From positions 62,001 to 126,000 of the forward strand of contig NZ_JADOEQ010000007.1 in the NCBI RefSeq assembly GCF_016745255.1: DNA of 64,000 nt, written 5' to 3'. A model generated the notes under the pieces. That model did not search any database. It saw only the letters and a program-made list of their open reading frames with translations, and was not told the DNA's origin. The translations under genes were made by a program, and so were the position numbers. The stretch is from Enterococcus sp. BWR-S5. Lineage in GTDB: Bacteria; Bacillota; Bacilli; Lactobacillales; Enterococcaceae. Below are positions 37,256 through 45,508 of this stretch, one piece after another (position 1 is the first letter of the stretch; each line of letters begins with the position of its first letter).

Positions 37256-38368
37256 ATGGGTAGTATTAATGCAATGATTCAATGGATGAAAGTTCGAGAA
37301 GGAAAATATGATTATGCACAGGTTCGACCATGGTCGGAAGGGTATTACGATTGTTCAGCATCAGTTATCTCTGCTTTACGAGCTGGCTCTTTTTTGCCGG
37401 ACGGACCTAACGTAGGTTGGACAGGTACTTTATTTGATACCACTTTACCGGGAATTGCGAAACAAATTTCACGAGCAGAATGTCGCAAAGGCGATATCTT
37501 TTTATCTAATCCTTACGTTAATGCCGGACATACAGGAATCTTTTTAGATAACAACACAATTATTCACTGCAATGCTGGTGATTGGACTATCAGCACAACC
37601 GTAGCAGATGGAAGAATGGGGAATGCCCCTTTTTATTACTACAGACTAAACAACATAGATGAGGATAATGTTGGCAAAGCAACGATTGATACCAACAACG
37701 TAAACTCAGCAGCCTTTCATATTGCCGGCTGGTTTGTTCCTCAAAATTCTGTTGCAGGACAAAGTATCTGGTTATACTTTATGGATTCTACAACAGACAA
37801 GGAATTAGCGCGTGTTCAAGGGACTAGAACATTCCGTGACGATGTTGCACAAGTATTCCCGAATCCTAATGGCAACCATGTTGGGTTCTCATTCAGCGCT
37901 GTTACACCAAGAGTCCTGATGGGTAAAAAATACTATATCATGCTGCGCTATTCCAGTGCCAAGGATGAAATCTACATGCGGGAAAAAGTCTACACAGCTC
38001 CTGCTATTGTGAATCAGGCGACATTGGATGAAGCGACTGTTAGCGGAAGTACACTGACACTCAGAGGCTGGCATGTTTCAAGCTTACGTCAAAATACTTA
38101 CAAGCACCTATTCTTTCTGCTTGAAAACGGCAAAGAGGTTGCTCGCTTTGATGCAACTGCAGATTCGTTCCAGAAATCAGATGATGTAGCCAGCACCTTC
38201 TCTTCAACGATTGGGCAAAGAAGCACTTCCCGATTCAATACAAAATACACGATTCCTGCCTCACTTAAAGGCAAAACAATTACTGTTTTGAGTCGATATG
38301 CCGAAGGAACATTGGGCACACATTCAAACTCAATCAATTACACCTTTAGTAAACAAATCAAGCTGTAA
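37256..38368 (+). CDS. Endolysin-like peptidoglycan amidase with two C-terminal repeats
   Basis: A 370-residue protein. The N-terminal domain (about 1-135) matches phage Amidase_5 (NlpC/P60-like fold): catalytic Cys in YYDCSASV (about 34) and histidines in AGHTGIF and IIHCNAG. Two ~100-residue beta-rich repeats follow (about 145-250 and 255-365), each with an AGW/RGW-type motif then KELARV or KEVARF, likely for wall binding. No signal peptide is present, as in endolysins needing a holin. The start ATG 37256 follows GAGGAG; a longer frame from 37202 is less likely. It is plus strand with its own terminator, next to the ArpU-like gene. The stretch 36898-37255 shows nothing else. Confidence 0.85.
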   Translation: MGSINAMIQWMKVREGKYDYAQVRPWSEGYYDCSASVISALRAGSFLPDGPNVGWTGTLFDTTLPGIAKQISRAECRKGDIFLSNPYVNAGHTGIFLDNNTIIHCNAGDWTISTTVADGRMGNAPFYYYRLNNIDEDNVGKATIDTNNVNSAAFHIAGWFVPQNSVAGQSIWLYFMDSTTDKELARVQGTRTFRDDVAQVFPNPNGNHVGFSFSAVTPRVLMGKKYYIMLRYSSAKDEIYMREKVYTAPAIVNQATLDEATVSGSTLTLRGWHVSSLRQNTYKHLFFLLENGKEVARFDATADSFQKSDDVASTFSSTIGQRSTSRFNTKYTIPASLKGKTITVLSRYAEGTLGTHSNSINYTFSKQIKL

Positions 38369-38372
38369 AATA

Positions 38373-38421
38373 AAAGCGGAACAGTCATCAGATTTTTTCT
38401 GAATGATTGTTCCGCTTTTTA
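38373..38421 (+). terminator. Amidase gene terminator
   Basis: AAAAGCGGAACAGTCATCAG pairs, with a few mismatches, with CTGAATGATTGTTCCGCTTT, followed by TTT. It begins 5 nt after the amidase stop. Confidence 0.85.
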
Positions 38422-38462
38422 TGTAAAAAATGAAATAGGCAACATCAAGAGGATATAAAAGG

Positions 38463-38496
38463 TAATCGGACCTCATACATGTATGAAGTCCGATTA
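38463..38496. repeat. 34-bp palindrome
   Basis: TAATCGGACCTCATACA (38463-38479) and its complement TGTATGAAGTCCGATTA meet without a loop; 16 of 17 base pairs match. There is no T run, so it is not a terminator. It lies between the amidase gene and a lipoprotein gene in a 303-bp gap that is otherwise AT-rich and empty. It could be a binding site for a dimeric protein. Confidence 0.6.
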
Positions 38497-38671
38497 GGAA
38501 AGTATTAAATGAAAAAGTTTGGTTATTGGGTTGACTATAGAATACCTCGCTTAGCTTAAACCAACCTTAAACTTACAAAAATTTCTAAAAAAATCTTATG
38601 GTAATCACTTTCAGCTTCTGCTACCATGACATTAATAAATAGAATACATCGAACCAAAGCGAGGAATAAAA

Positions 38672-39103
38672 ATGAAAAAATGGCTCTTACTATCTGCTCT
38701 TTTCCTATTGACTGCTTGCTCCTCTAATCAAGAGATGCCACAGCAAACAAATGCGTCCACCACTATCGAGAACTCCACTATCTTCAGTTCAGAAGAGGTT
38801 GGGCTAGTTTATGACGTAGAAGATTCAGAAATTGTCGAGCATATCATAGAAAATATTTTATCAAACAAACAAGCAGAACGTAACACCTTCACCTTTCGCA
38901 TTTATACAGCTAACGATTATCAAGATAGAAATCTCTGGCTTACAGAAGCTGTCACACAAACCAGCAACAGCTACTGGCTTTATATCAAAGAAGCCGATAA
39001 ACTGACAGAAATCAGTGAACAGGAATTTCATGGAAAGCTAACAGGGCTTCAAAAGCAAAACCATAGTGAAGTACCAATCTATGAAGAAGATAATCTTAAT
39101 TAA
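38672..39103 (+). CDS. Small lipoprotein, unrecognised
   Basis: A 143-residue protein with a lipoprotein signal peptide ending LLTAC (residues 12-16). The mature part is acidic and begins with a Ser/Thr/Asn-rich linker. The ribosome site GCGAGGA lies just upstream of the ATG. No family is recognised. It is a single plus-strand gene between the amidase and the convergent aldo/keto reductase. Expected on the outer face of the membrane. Confidence 0.75.
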   Translation: MKKWLLLSALFLLTACSSNQEMPQQTNASTTIENSTIFSSEEVGLVYDVEDSEIVEHIIENILSNKQAERNTFTFRIYTANDYQDRNLWLTEAVTQTSNSYWLYIKEADKLTEISEQEFHGKLTGLQKQNHSEVPIYEEDNLN

Positions 39104-39194
39104 TCATAGCTGATTACAGAATTTCTCTAACTAGTTAGCTTACACAAATCACTTCTTGATTAAGAGCGCCCGTAATTTCATGAGCTTTGCCGAT

Positions 39195-40088
39195 TTATTC
39201 CATTGACGACCTCATTGCTTCTCTTAAATGCTGAACTGATGAGGTCGTTACTAATGCAACACTTCCACGAAACTGATCCGTGATGTAATCCAAGACCCAA
39301 CGATTTGGCTGCTTTTCCATTGCCAGTAATTGTTCCAGCTTCTGCCTATTTTCCGCTGTATCATACGCCGGATTGATTATTTCTGATGTGTTGTACTGCC
39401 CTTTCAGTAGGGGAGAATACGCAACTAACCGCAGCTCAGGGTGTTCCGTCAAGTAGCTTTTCATATCGGCATTCAACGCAATCTGAGGAAATAAATCGGC
39501 GTCCATTACGGGTGAAAGATAGCTGTATCTTTGCTGGATTGCGCTGAAAAAAGGCCAATCAAATTCTTGACATATTTGCCGCGCCCGCTCGATACGCCAA
39601 CTGTAAAAGTTACTGCATCCAAGCTCCTTTACAACGCCTTGCTTTACCAACTCCGACAATGTGCTCATTGTTTCCTCCTGCGGCGTATTGAAATCATCAA
39701 CATGCAGATACAGCAAATCTATCGTCGTTTGCAAATGATTCAGAGAGCGTTCTACTGAACGCAGAATCGTTTCTCTGCTCAGCCCTTCCATGTCAGAAAA
39801 TCCTTTTCCGGCACCTGTATTCCGTGCACCAAGCTTTGTCGCAATAACCATTTTTTCACGGTTACTGCTTTGTGTCAGCCACATGCCAATGGTTCGCTCG
39901 CTTTCGCCACCATCGCCACCATTCCATTGCGCGTAGTTGTTAGCTGTATCGATAAAATTTCCACCTAACTGTGTATACTCTGACAGTAAAGAAAAGGCTG
40001 CTTCTTCCGAAACCTTTGTGCCAAAATTAATAGCGCCCAATCCAATACGACTGACAGTTAACGATGAACCAATTGTTGTTGTCTTCAT
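39195..40088 (-). CDS. Aldo/keto reductase
   Basis: A 297-residue NADPH-dependent oxidoreductase of the AKR superfamily. The TIM-barrel motifs GLGAINFG, FIDTANNYAQW (catalytic Asp and Tyr, about 42-52), ATKLGA (Lys, about 80) and LLYLHVDD (His, about 125) are visible. It is divergent from the HxlR regulator at 40260, with 171 bp between, suggesting that the regulator controls it. The substrate cannot be predicted. Confidence 0.88.
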   Translation of the reverse strand: MKTTTIGSSLTVSRIGLGAINFGTKVSEEAAFSLLSEYTQLGGNFIDTANNYAQWNGGDGGESERTIGMWLTQSSNREKMVIATKLGARNTGAGKGFSDMEGLSRETILRSVERSLNHLQTTIDLLYLHVDDFNTPQEETMSTLSELVKQGVVKELGCSNFYSWRIERARQICQEFDWPFFSAIQQRYSYLSPVMDADLFPQIALNADMKSYLTEHPELRLVAYSPLLKGQYNTSEIINPAYDTAENRQKLEQLLAMEKQPNRWVLDYITDQFRGSVALVTTSSVQHLREAMRSSME

Positions 40089-40259
40089 TTTCCATCCACT
40101 CTTTTCTTTTACTCACGGTTCTCTTTCAGTATAGGGTACGGCTAAAGACCACGACAAGAAGGCACTTTATTGTGGTATACTTACTAAAAAGTGGCCTTTG
40201 TACAGGCAAAGGAATCAGAAGCATCCTGATTTCTGCAAACTGGAAAAGGAGCGAGTCAC

Positions 40260-40598
40260 ATGAAGCAAATGGACTGGGAGGACACTTGTCCTTTAGTAAC
40301 AACACAGCGAATTATGGCTGGAAAATGGAAGCTTTCAATCCTCTGGTTTCTGGCAGAGCATCCTGTTATGCGCTTCAACGAATTGAAGGCTGCCTTTGAA
40401 GACCCAACCCTGACTCAAAAAATGCTGACACAGCATTTAAAAGAGCTTCAAGAGGATCAGCTGGTCACACGGACAGTTTACAATACAGTCCCTCCAAAGG
40501 TTGAATATCGTTTGAGCGCGCTTGGAAAAAGCTTTATCCCTGTTATGCGAGCGATGGAAGCATGGGGAGAAACCTATCAAGAACAGGTAGATAAATAG
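40260..40598 (+). CDS. HxlR-family transcriptional regulator
   Basis: A 112-residue winged-helix protein of the HxlR/YodB type. The N-terminal CP pair (DTCPLV, Cys-10) is the redox or electrophile sensor in family members; GKWKLSILWFL and MLTQHLKELQED form the DNA-binding part. The ATG follows AAAAGGAG. It is divergent from the aldo/keto reductase; sensing of reactive carbonyl or thiol stress is likely by family analogy. Confidence 0.9.
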   Translation: MKQMDWEDTCPLVTTQRIMAGKWKLSILWFLAEHPVMRFNELKAAFEDPTLTQKMLTQHLKELQEDQLVTRTVYNTVPPKVEYRLSALGKSFIPVMRAMEAWGETYQEQVDK

Positions 40599-40811
40599 AA
40601 AAGCGGAACAGAGCGGAAACTTCTAAGCAATATAGGAACTTGGCTCTTAATTGGCTAGCTCCTTTTTAAATGGGGTAACTGTTTCTTTAAGCGAAGCAGT
40701 TACTTTTACCTTCGCTTCGCATACCATTCTACTAGTAGCTCCTACACTAGTAGAACTGGCAATGCTCTTTATCATCGAAGACAAGCTATCTTATTGTCGA
40801 AGAAGTTGCTC

Positions 40812-40843
40812 TGTGAAGCTAGACAATGTCCTCAGGATTCCCT
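40812..40843. repeat. Copy B of the dispersed 32-bp sequence, in a hairpin-rich gap
   Basis: Matches 4554-4585 at 28 of 32 bases. The surrounding gap 40599-40896 has several stable hairpins, notably GTAACTG/CAGTTAC (40675-40706) and TTCTACTAGT/ACTAGTAGAA (40727-40756). A 72-codon open frame (40651-40869) runs through all of them but looks non-coding. Confidence 0.55.
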
Positions 40844-40896
40844 TGGTATTGCTGAATTCACAGCCATAAAAATTTTATAATCCCTTTATAACTAAA

Positions 40897-40938
40897 AAAT
40901 CCTGCAACCGTCTTTTTTACAGACAGCTGCAGGATTTA
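40897..40938 (-). terminator. MFS gene terminator
   Basis: AAATCCTGCAACCGTCT and AGACAGCTGCAGGATTT form a hairpin next to the MFS stop, with an A run on the left that reads as U on the minus strand. Confidence 0.8.
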
Positions 40939-40939
40939 T

Positions 40940-42199
40940 TTATTTTTGTTCTCTTGCGACCTGTACATCTGAGTCCTTTGTTCCTTTAAACAGATAATAA
41001 CAAAGATAAGAAACTAACAAGACGATTACAGCAATGAATAGTACTGGCAGGAAGATATTTGTTGTTGTTTCTTTGAACAACAGACCAATCATCATTTGCC
41101 CCAACGGAACAGCACATTGTGCAACAGCAATGATTGTTGCCATAACTTTACCAATATTTTCTGTCGGTGTAATTCGCTGAACAACAGCAATTAAATAAAT
41201 GGAGATACTGCTCATCAGCATACCAATCGGAACCCCTGTAACTACAAAGAACATAAAGCCAATCATACTGCCTGTACCACTTCCGGCAAAAGTAAGCCCT
41301 AAATTCATGACGATTAATAACAACCCGGAAATCGTAAAGGTCCAATAGAAGTTACTGAACTTCAATTTTTTCGTTAGAGGTCCCGCAAAAACAGCACCTA
41401 AAATATTGGCTAGACTGAACAGCGACATACCTATACCATAGACAGAGTCATTGACCTGTAAAACCACTCTCAAAATAATCGGCGTGCCAACAATGAAAAA
41501 TGGCGTCAGAACAAAATTAATCAGTGCCGCAATTAATATGGTCTTCAAAATAACCTTATTATTGCGAACCTCACGAAAGCCTTCCACCAAATCCGAGGTA
41601 AGTGTTTGAACTATCCCTTTTTCCATCGCTCTTTTCTCAAAAGGAATGCGCAGGAAGGATTCAATCACTGCGGCAATCACGAAAAAGATAATACTGCTTG
41701 CCACCATCATTTGTGCACCTAAAAGGCTGTAAAGGATGCCGCCAATGATTGGCGCAACTACATTTGACATAGCAAGAACACCATTGACTAGGCCATTGAT
41801 TTTTTCCAGCTCACTTTCCTTTACCAACAAAGGAATACTTGCCGTTACAACCGGCGTGTCAAAGCTTCCTACAGCTGATAGTATAAACAATAAAATACCT
41901 ATCATTAAAATTGACTGATTAGTTCCCAACACTAAAAACAACAGTAACGCCAATACAGCATTTGCTACATCCATCAATACCATCAGCATTCGTCGGTCAA
42001 AACGATCGGCAATCGCGCCGCCAATTGGTGAAAACAATACCGGGATACTTGATATCGCCAATACAGTTGCAAAAATATCCGCACGCCCTGTTTGATCCAA
42101 TACATACAACGATAATGCAAAACGTAAAATTGCACCGCCGAAAACCGAGATAAACTGCCCCAATATCAAATATAAAATGTTCCTTTGTTCTTTTTTCAT
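40940..42199 (-). CDS. MFS transporter, probable drug efflux type
   Basis: About 419 residues and 12 membrane segments. The motif GGAIADRFDRRMLM (about residues 59-72) is the MFS motif A between helices 2 and 3. The resemblance is to the macrolide efflux (MefA/YfiS-like) group. ATG 42199 (MKKEQRNIL) follows GAAGGAG; a frame five codons longer starts inside that site. Its stop is next to a terminator, and the region upstream (42200-42360) shows only a likely promoter. Confidence 0.87.
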   Translation of the reverse strand: MKKEQRNILYLILGQFISVFGGAILRFALSLYVLDQTGRADIFATVLAISSIPVLFSPIGGAIADRFDRRMLMVLMDVANAVLALLLFLVLGTNQSILMIGILLFILSAVGSFDTPVVTASIPLLVKESELEKINGLVNGVLAMSNVVAPIIGGILYSLLGAQMMVASSIIFFVIAAVIESFLRIPFEKRAMEKGIVQTLTSDLVEGFREVRNNKVILKTILIAALINFVLTPFFIVGTPIILRVVLQVNDSVYGIGMSLFSLANILGAVFAGPLTKKLKFSNFYWTFTISGLLLIVMNLGLTFAGSGTGSMIGFMFFVVTGVPIGMLMSSISIYLIAVVQRITPTENIGKVMATIIAVAQCAVPLGQMMIGLLFKETTTNIFLPVLFIAVIVLLVSYLCYYLFKGTKDSDVQVAREQK

Positions 42200-42360
42200 T
42201 TCTAGCTCCTTCATCCTTATTTATTCCCCAACAATAACATCTGTTTTCTTCACGCTATCAGTGTAACATTTTCCTAGCATTCCTCTTTCAGCCTGCAGCA
42301 TGAACTTTTCTGAGACTTTAGCCCCAAAAGTAACGTATCGCTCCATAGCATCCAGCACAA

Positions 42361-42412
42361 AAAGAAGAACTGTACTGAAAACAGGTATTTTCAGTACAGT
42401 TCTTCTTAAAAT
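42361..42412 (-). terminator. Terminator after the TetR gene
   Basis: AAGAAGAACTGTACTGAAAA and TTTTCAGTACAGTTCTTCTT form a near-perfect 20-bp stem with a 6-nt loop; on the minus strand it ends in TTTTT. It lies about 40 nt past the original TetR stop (42450), not past the premature one. Confidence 0.85.
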
Positions 42413-42449
42413 ATGTTTCGGTTATCCTCTCAAAATAACCTTTCTATTT

Positions 42450-42596
42450 TTAAACGATTTCTTTGTTTGGTACTCGGTAGTCAAACAGGTTCAACTGTGT
42501 CTGTAAGATTTTTAAGGGAATGTCGCTTCGACTGTTAATCGTGGTATATAAAGCGTTTGTAATCATCTTGCCCAGAAATTCCTGAAAATAGCTCGT
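42450..42596 (-). pseudogene. Severed C-terminal part of the TetR gene
   Basis: After the TAG at 42597-42599 the same frame stays open for 48 codons to a TAA at 42450. It reads as normal protein (YFQEFLGKMITNALYTTI, then LKILQTQLNLFDYRV). With it the regulator would be 193 residues, typical for TetR. The amber codon therefore looks like a recent nonsense mutation or a sequencing error. Confidence 0.7.
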
Positions 42597-43031
42597 CTAA
42601 CAATAACAGTCTGCTTTCCAATCGTAATCAGAAAAATACGTGAAAAATAATTTTTCCAAACGCTTGTCCAAACAATCAAAATTAGGCTCATAAATAGTTT
42701 GATTCACCTCAAACAGACGACTTAAATTCAAACAAAAATCTGCATCCTTTGTGAGCTGGTCTAGTGCAGACATCAACAGCAAAACCTTCTGAGGTTTCTT
42801 CATTTTAACTAGCAGAAGATGTTGTATTTGCATAACCAGGAGACTATTTAAATGATTTAAAAAATCATACTTATCTTCATAATGAGAATAGAAGGCTTGT
42901 CTTGAAACCCCAGCTTTACTCGCTAGCTCACTTATTTTTATCTCGTTAAACTTTTTTTCCTCCAAAAGGTTGAACAACGAACGTGACAACAGATACTCTG
43001 TTCGTTTATACCTTACATCCTTTTCGCTCAT
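42597..43031 (-). CDS. TetR/AcrR-family regulator truncated by an in-frame amber codon
   Basis: 144 residues before the stop. The N-terminal helix-turn-helix (FNEIKISELASKAGVSRQAFYSHYEDKYDFL, of which the SRQAFYSHYEDK core is at about 43-54) is intact. The ligand/dimer domain is cut after DCYC. It starts at ATG 43031, about 10 nt after AAAGGG, and lies 14 nt downstream of the DUF2798 gene, with which it probably forms an operon. If the truncation is real, dimerisation would be impaired and the operon possibly derepressed. Confidence 0.75.
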   Translation of the reverse strand: MSEKDVRYKRTEYLLSRSLFNLLEEKKFNEIKISELASKAGVSRQAFYSHYEDKYDFLNHLNSLLVMQIQHLLLVKMKKPQKVLLLMSALDQLTKDADFCLNLSRLFEVNQTIYEPNFDCLDKRLEKLFFTYFSDYDWKADCYC

Positions 43032-43045
43032 CGCTCATCAACCCT

Positions 43046-43495
43046 TTATTGCATCTTCTTTAAGAGTACTCGTGAAACAGGTCCGACAATTAAAAGCTGT
43101 AATGGAAATGCACATACGGCATTCAGTCCCATTGCCTGAAAATAGTTCATAAGTACATTTCCCGAAAAGTTCTGCTGCATAATTAAACCAAATAGGGACA
43201 TACACAAAACCATGCCAAAAACCATACAACCGGATATGACTAAAGCAGTCAATGGCATTTTTCCTTTGTTCTTTCCTAACAGCTTAAATGCGATACTTTT
43301 TGCAACTGGACCCACGATGATTACATCCAGCAGCAATGCCACTGCAAAAGCCGGTAAAAATCCTGGTAGTATGCCATTGAGCGTTACCCCCTCCAGACCA
43401 GTGTGTAGAAATGTATTATAGACACTCATTCCAAAAACCATCATCGTACACATCATCAAGGTGAAAACAATTTGTTCTTTTTTATTGGTTGGCAA
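43046..43495 (-). CDS. DUF2798 membrane protein
   Basis: A 149-residue protein with four hydrophobic segments in two similar halves: each has an MxxGMSxxN/GMxLC-like helix and a second helix ending in IVGPVAKS or IVGPVSRV. This internal duplication is typical of DUF2798. The start is TTG at 43493-43495, 9-10 nt after GAAGGAG. It is co-transcribed with the TetR gene downstream, which may regulate it. Function unknown. Confidence 0.82.
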   Translation of the reverse strand: MPTNKKEQIVFTLMMCTMMVFGMSVYNTFLHTGLEGVTLNGILPGFLPAFAVALLLDVIIVGPVAKSIAFKLLGKNKGKMPLTALVISGCMVFGMVLCMSLFGLIMQQNFSGNVLMNYFQAMGLNAVCAFPLQLLIVGPVSRVLLKKMQ

Positions 43496-43708
43496 AAAAA
43501 TTCACTCCTTCGTTTCTTTCTTTTTAGAGGTCTGATGACCTTTTCCCTAGAATAAAGCAAGCCACTCTGCTTAATCACTGGGATACATTTGCTCCTCTTT
43601 TTTGAGCAACGTCTACTATGGTATCAAAAAATAGATTTCTTCGTAAGCATTTTTTTACCCTTTTTTTAAATCTATATGTAGCACCTCTACAGGCTCAGAA
43701 AGTGCATA

Positions 43709-43742
43709 CAAAAAAGACCAGAAGAAAATTCTTCTGATCTTA
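43709..43742 (-). terminator. Terminator of the small peptide gene
   Basis: On the minus strand AAGATCAGAAGAA pairs with TTCTTCTGGTCTT, followed by TTTTT. It lies about 25 nt past the stop of the 23-residue peptide. Confidence 0.8.
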
Positions 43743-43764
43743 GTCATCTGATTCAGTTATTTAA

Positions 43765-43836
43765 TTAGAAGAATAAGCTGAAAAAGTTTAAAGTTGCGCT
43801 TAACCAGTATTGAACAACACCACTAATGAAACCCAT
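43765..43836 (-). CDS. 23-residue hydrophobic peptide, unrecognised
   Basis: The frame encodes 23 residues with no Lys, Arg, Asp, Glu or His; it begins MGFISGVVQYW and ends LNFFSLFF. Evidence for expression: AGGAGGGG lies 7 nt before the ATG, a 17-bp-spaced promoter (43869-43897) precedes it and a terminator follows. The N-terminus resembles staphylococcal phenol-soluble modulins (MG-I-I-x-G pattern), but it lacks their charges. A leaderless membrane-active peptide, a toxin or a signal are possible; no function can be assigned. Confidence 0.65.
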   Translation of the reverse strand: MGFISGVVQYWLSATLNFFSLFF

Positions 43837-43868
43837 TTACTAACCCCTCCTGTCCTATTTGTAATGTA

Positions 43869-43897
43869 ATGATAACATAATGATTATTTTTTGTCAT
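43869..43897 (-). promoter_or_regulatory. Promoter of the 23-residue peptide gene
   Basis: On the minus strand ATGACA (43892-43897) and TATCAT (43869-43874) are 17 bp apart, 33 bp before the peptide start. Confidence 0.55.
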
Positions 43898-44007
43898 CTA
43901 TTTTTTTCAAAAATATACAAATAAGTTGTTTTTAGGAAGTTTAAATTGTAGGGTGGTTCTTGTTACTCGTTTTTTTACTATTTTTTTATCGTTCTGCCAT
44001 TCAAGAA

Positions 44008-44023
44008 TGTTTCACATGAAACA
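44008..44023. promoter_or_regulatory. parS-like ParB binding site
   Basis: TGTTTCACATGAAACA differs from the Firmicutes parS consensus TGTTTCACGTGAAACA at one central base. It lies about 13 kb from dnaA, in an intergenic region (43837-44140), where origin-proximal parS sites are expected. ParA/ParB genes are not in the window. Confidence 0.75.
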
Positions 44024-44140
44024 AAATAGAAAAGTGAGCATTTCAATAACCATTGGAAGTATCAATTCGAACGCTATGCATATACTTAAACTAGTTATTT
44101 TACCCTCATAAACTTTATTGCCTCATCATTTATTAATTAA

Positions 44141-44497
44141 CTAAAACTCGGACCAGCTGTCTTCTTTTTTCTTCGGTTCCTCCACTTGCTCGACCTCTAC
44201 TCGAATTTTTCTAATACCAAATAAGCGAGAAAGAAAGGCAAATAACTTTTTGAGAAATTTAAAAACAGATAGATTAGCTAAGCTATACAAAAAACACACC
44301 AATCCAAGAATTGTAAAAAATAAAATACCCGTAATACTCCCAGAAATTTTTATTAGCTTTTCAATCATTACCAACGAAAAAGCACTTACAATCAGCAAAA
44401 TCGCACCCCACGCTCGTTTACTGCTTGCTTCCTGCTTACGCTTAGCCAACTCTTTCTCCTTCTTACGTATTAACTTTCTTTTCGCTTTCTCATTCAA
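44141..44497 (-). CDS. Small membrane protein with basic and acidic ends
   Basis: 118 residues. A strongly basic N-terminus (KRKLIRKKEKELAKRKQE) precedes two hydrophobic segments (about 29-46 and 53-75), and an acidic tail (VEVEQVEEPKKKED) follows. The start is TTG 44497, 9 nt after AAGGAG; the nearest ATG is out of frame. No family is recognised. It lies between the parS-like site and the leucine-rich protein gene. Confidence 0.7.
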   Translation of the reverse strand: MNEKAKRKLIRKKEKELAKRKQEASSKRAWGAILLIVSAFSLVMIEKLIKISGSITGILFFTILGLVCFLYSLANLSVFKFLKKLFAFLSRLFGIRKIRVEVEQVEEPKKKEDSWSEF

Positions 44498-44617
44498 CTT
44501 ACTCTACTCCTTTTTACAGCAACATTTCTTGGTTCTTTCCATCACCTGGATATGTGCCCATTATCTACACACTTCCTCTATTCTAGCAAAACGAGACCGC
44601 TCTTACACCTGTTCACA

Positions 44618-44650
44618 TGAAAAACGTGTGACAATTATCTGCCACACGTT
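44618..44650 (-). terminator. Terminator of the leucine-rich protein gene
   Basis: AACGTGTG and CACACGTT form an 8-bp stem; on the minus strand TTTTT follows partly. It lies 34 nt past the 44684 stop. Confidence 0.65.
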
Positions 44651-44683
44651 ATCCCTCTTATCTATTCAAATCTTTTCAGCCGG

Positions 44684-45508
44684 CTATTTCCAATGCAGCG
44701 GAATAATCGCTTCTCCGATAAAATAGAAATAATCTTCTCCGCTATCTCTTCTAGCTGACCAAGAATAGTGTAATTCTGTCGTATCAGAATCCAATCCTTC
44801 CCAGCTTAGAATGCCATTTTCACATGAAAAGCCTTCATCGTTTGACTCGTATTCTACTTCTGTATCAGCAAAATGATTCGATAAAATAATCGGATCTACT
44901 AATTGATATTGAGTCATGCCATCCTTTAGTACAATAGTCTGGCTGTATCTTGGTTCTTCATTAATCCATAGGCTTGTTAAATTCGTTAAGCCATCAAGTA
45001 CTGTCAAATCCAAAATAGGTCTAAGCGCAGTGTCATGCTCATTCATTCCAGCGCTTAAATCCAAATAAACTTCCTCTAACTGATCCATATTCTTCAGAAA
45101 ATCAATTGAATATGTCGGTGCCTGATGGTCTGTAAATTTCTTCAGTTGAGTGAGCTTTTCCAACGGTCTGTAGTCAACCGCCATTGTTCCCTCAGAATCA
45201 TAACCAGTAAGGTTTTCCAAGAATTGAATACCTTCTAAGCTATAAGGAGAGGATTCATCACTCAGGTTACCAGTTACTTCACGCAGCATGTCTTTCTCCA
45301 TCAAACCATACTCTTGAAAGAAATCATCGGAACGAACGCCACTTAAATGAGCAATTTGTTCTCTTAATCCATAGCTAGGGATATAGGCATACGGCGAGTG
45401 ATCTCTATTGTACTCGTCATATGCAGCTGTAGCTGTCATCCCTTTAGCAACCGTTATTGTCAACAAACCCAAACCAATTATACTTAACATTTTAGTACTT
45501 TTTTTCAT
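44684..45508 (-). CDS. Secreted leucine-rich-repeat-like protein, paralogue 1
   Basis: 274 residues. A signal peptide (residues 1-28) is followed by an internalin-like cap (IPSYGLREQIAHL) and several irregular leucine-rich units (LEGIQFLENL, YRPLEKLTQLKKF, IDFLKNMDQLEEVYLDL, LTVLDGLTNLTSLWI). A beta-rich C-terminal domain ends in IIPLHWK. The same plan, length and DYRPL motif occur in the protein at 49995-50828. There is no anchor motif, so it is secreted or loosely attached. Role unknown; protein binding at the surface is inferred from the repeats. The gap 45509-45860 is AT-rich with no gene. Confidence 0.8.
   Translation of the reverse strand: MKKSTKMLSIIGLGLLTITVAKGMTATAAYDEYNRDHSPYAYIPSYGLREQIAHLSGVRSDDFFQEYGLMEKDMLREVTGNLSDESSPYSLEGIQFLENLTGYDSEGTMAVDYRPLEKLTQLKKFTDHQAPTYSIDFLKNMDQLEEVYLDLSAGMNEHDTALRPILDLTVLDGLTNLTSLWINEEPRYSQTIVLKDGMTQYQLVDPIILSNHFADTEVEYESNDEGFSCENGILSWEGLDSDTTELHYSWSARRDSGEDYFYFIGEAIIPLHWK

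Noticed and set aside
40651-40869. 72-codon plus-strand frame in the HxlR-MFS gap
   Set aside because: It runs through several perfect hairpins and the dispersed repeat, has no ribosome site, and its composition is unlike a protein.
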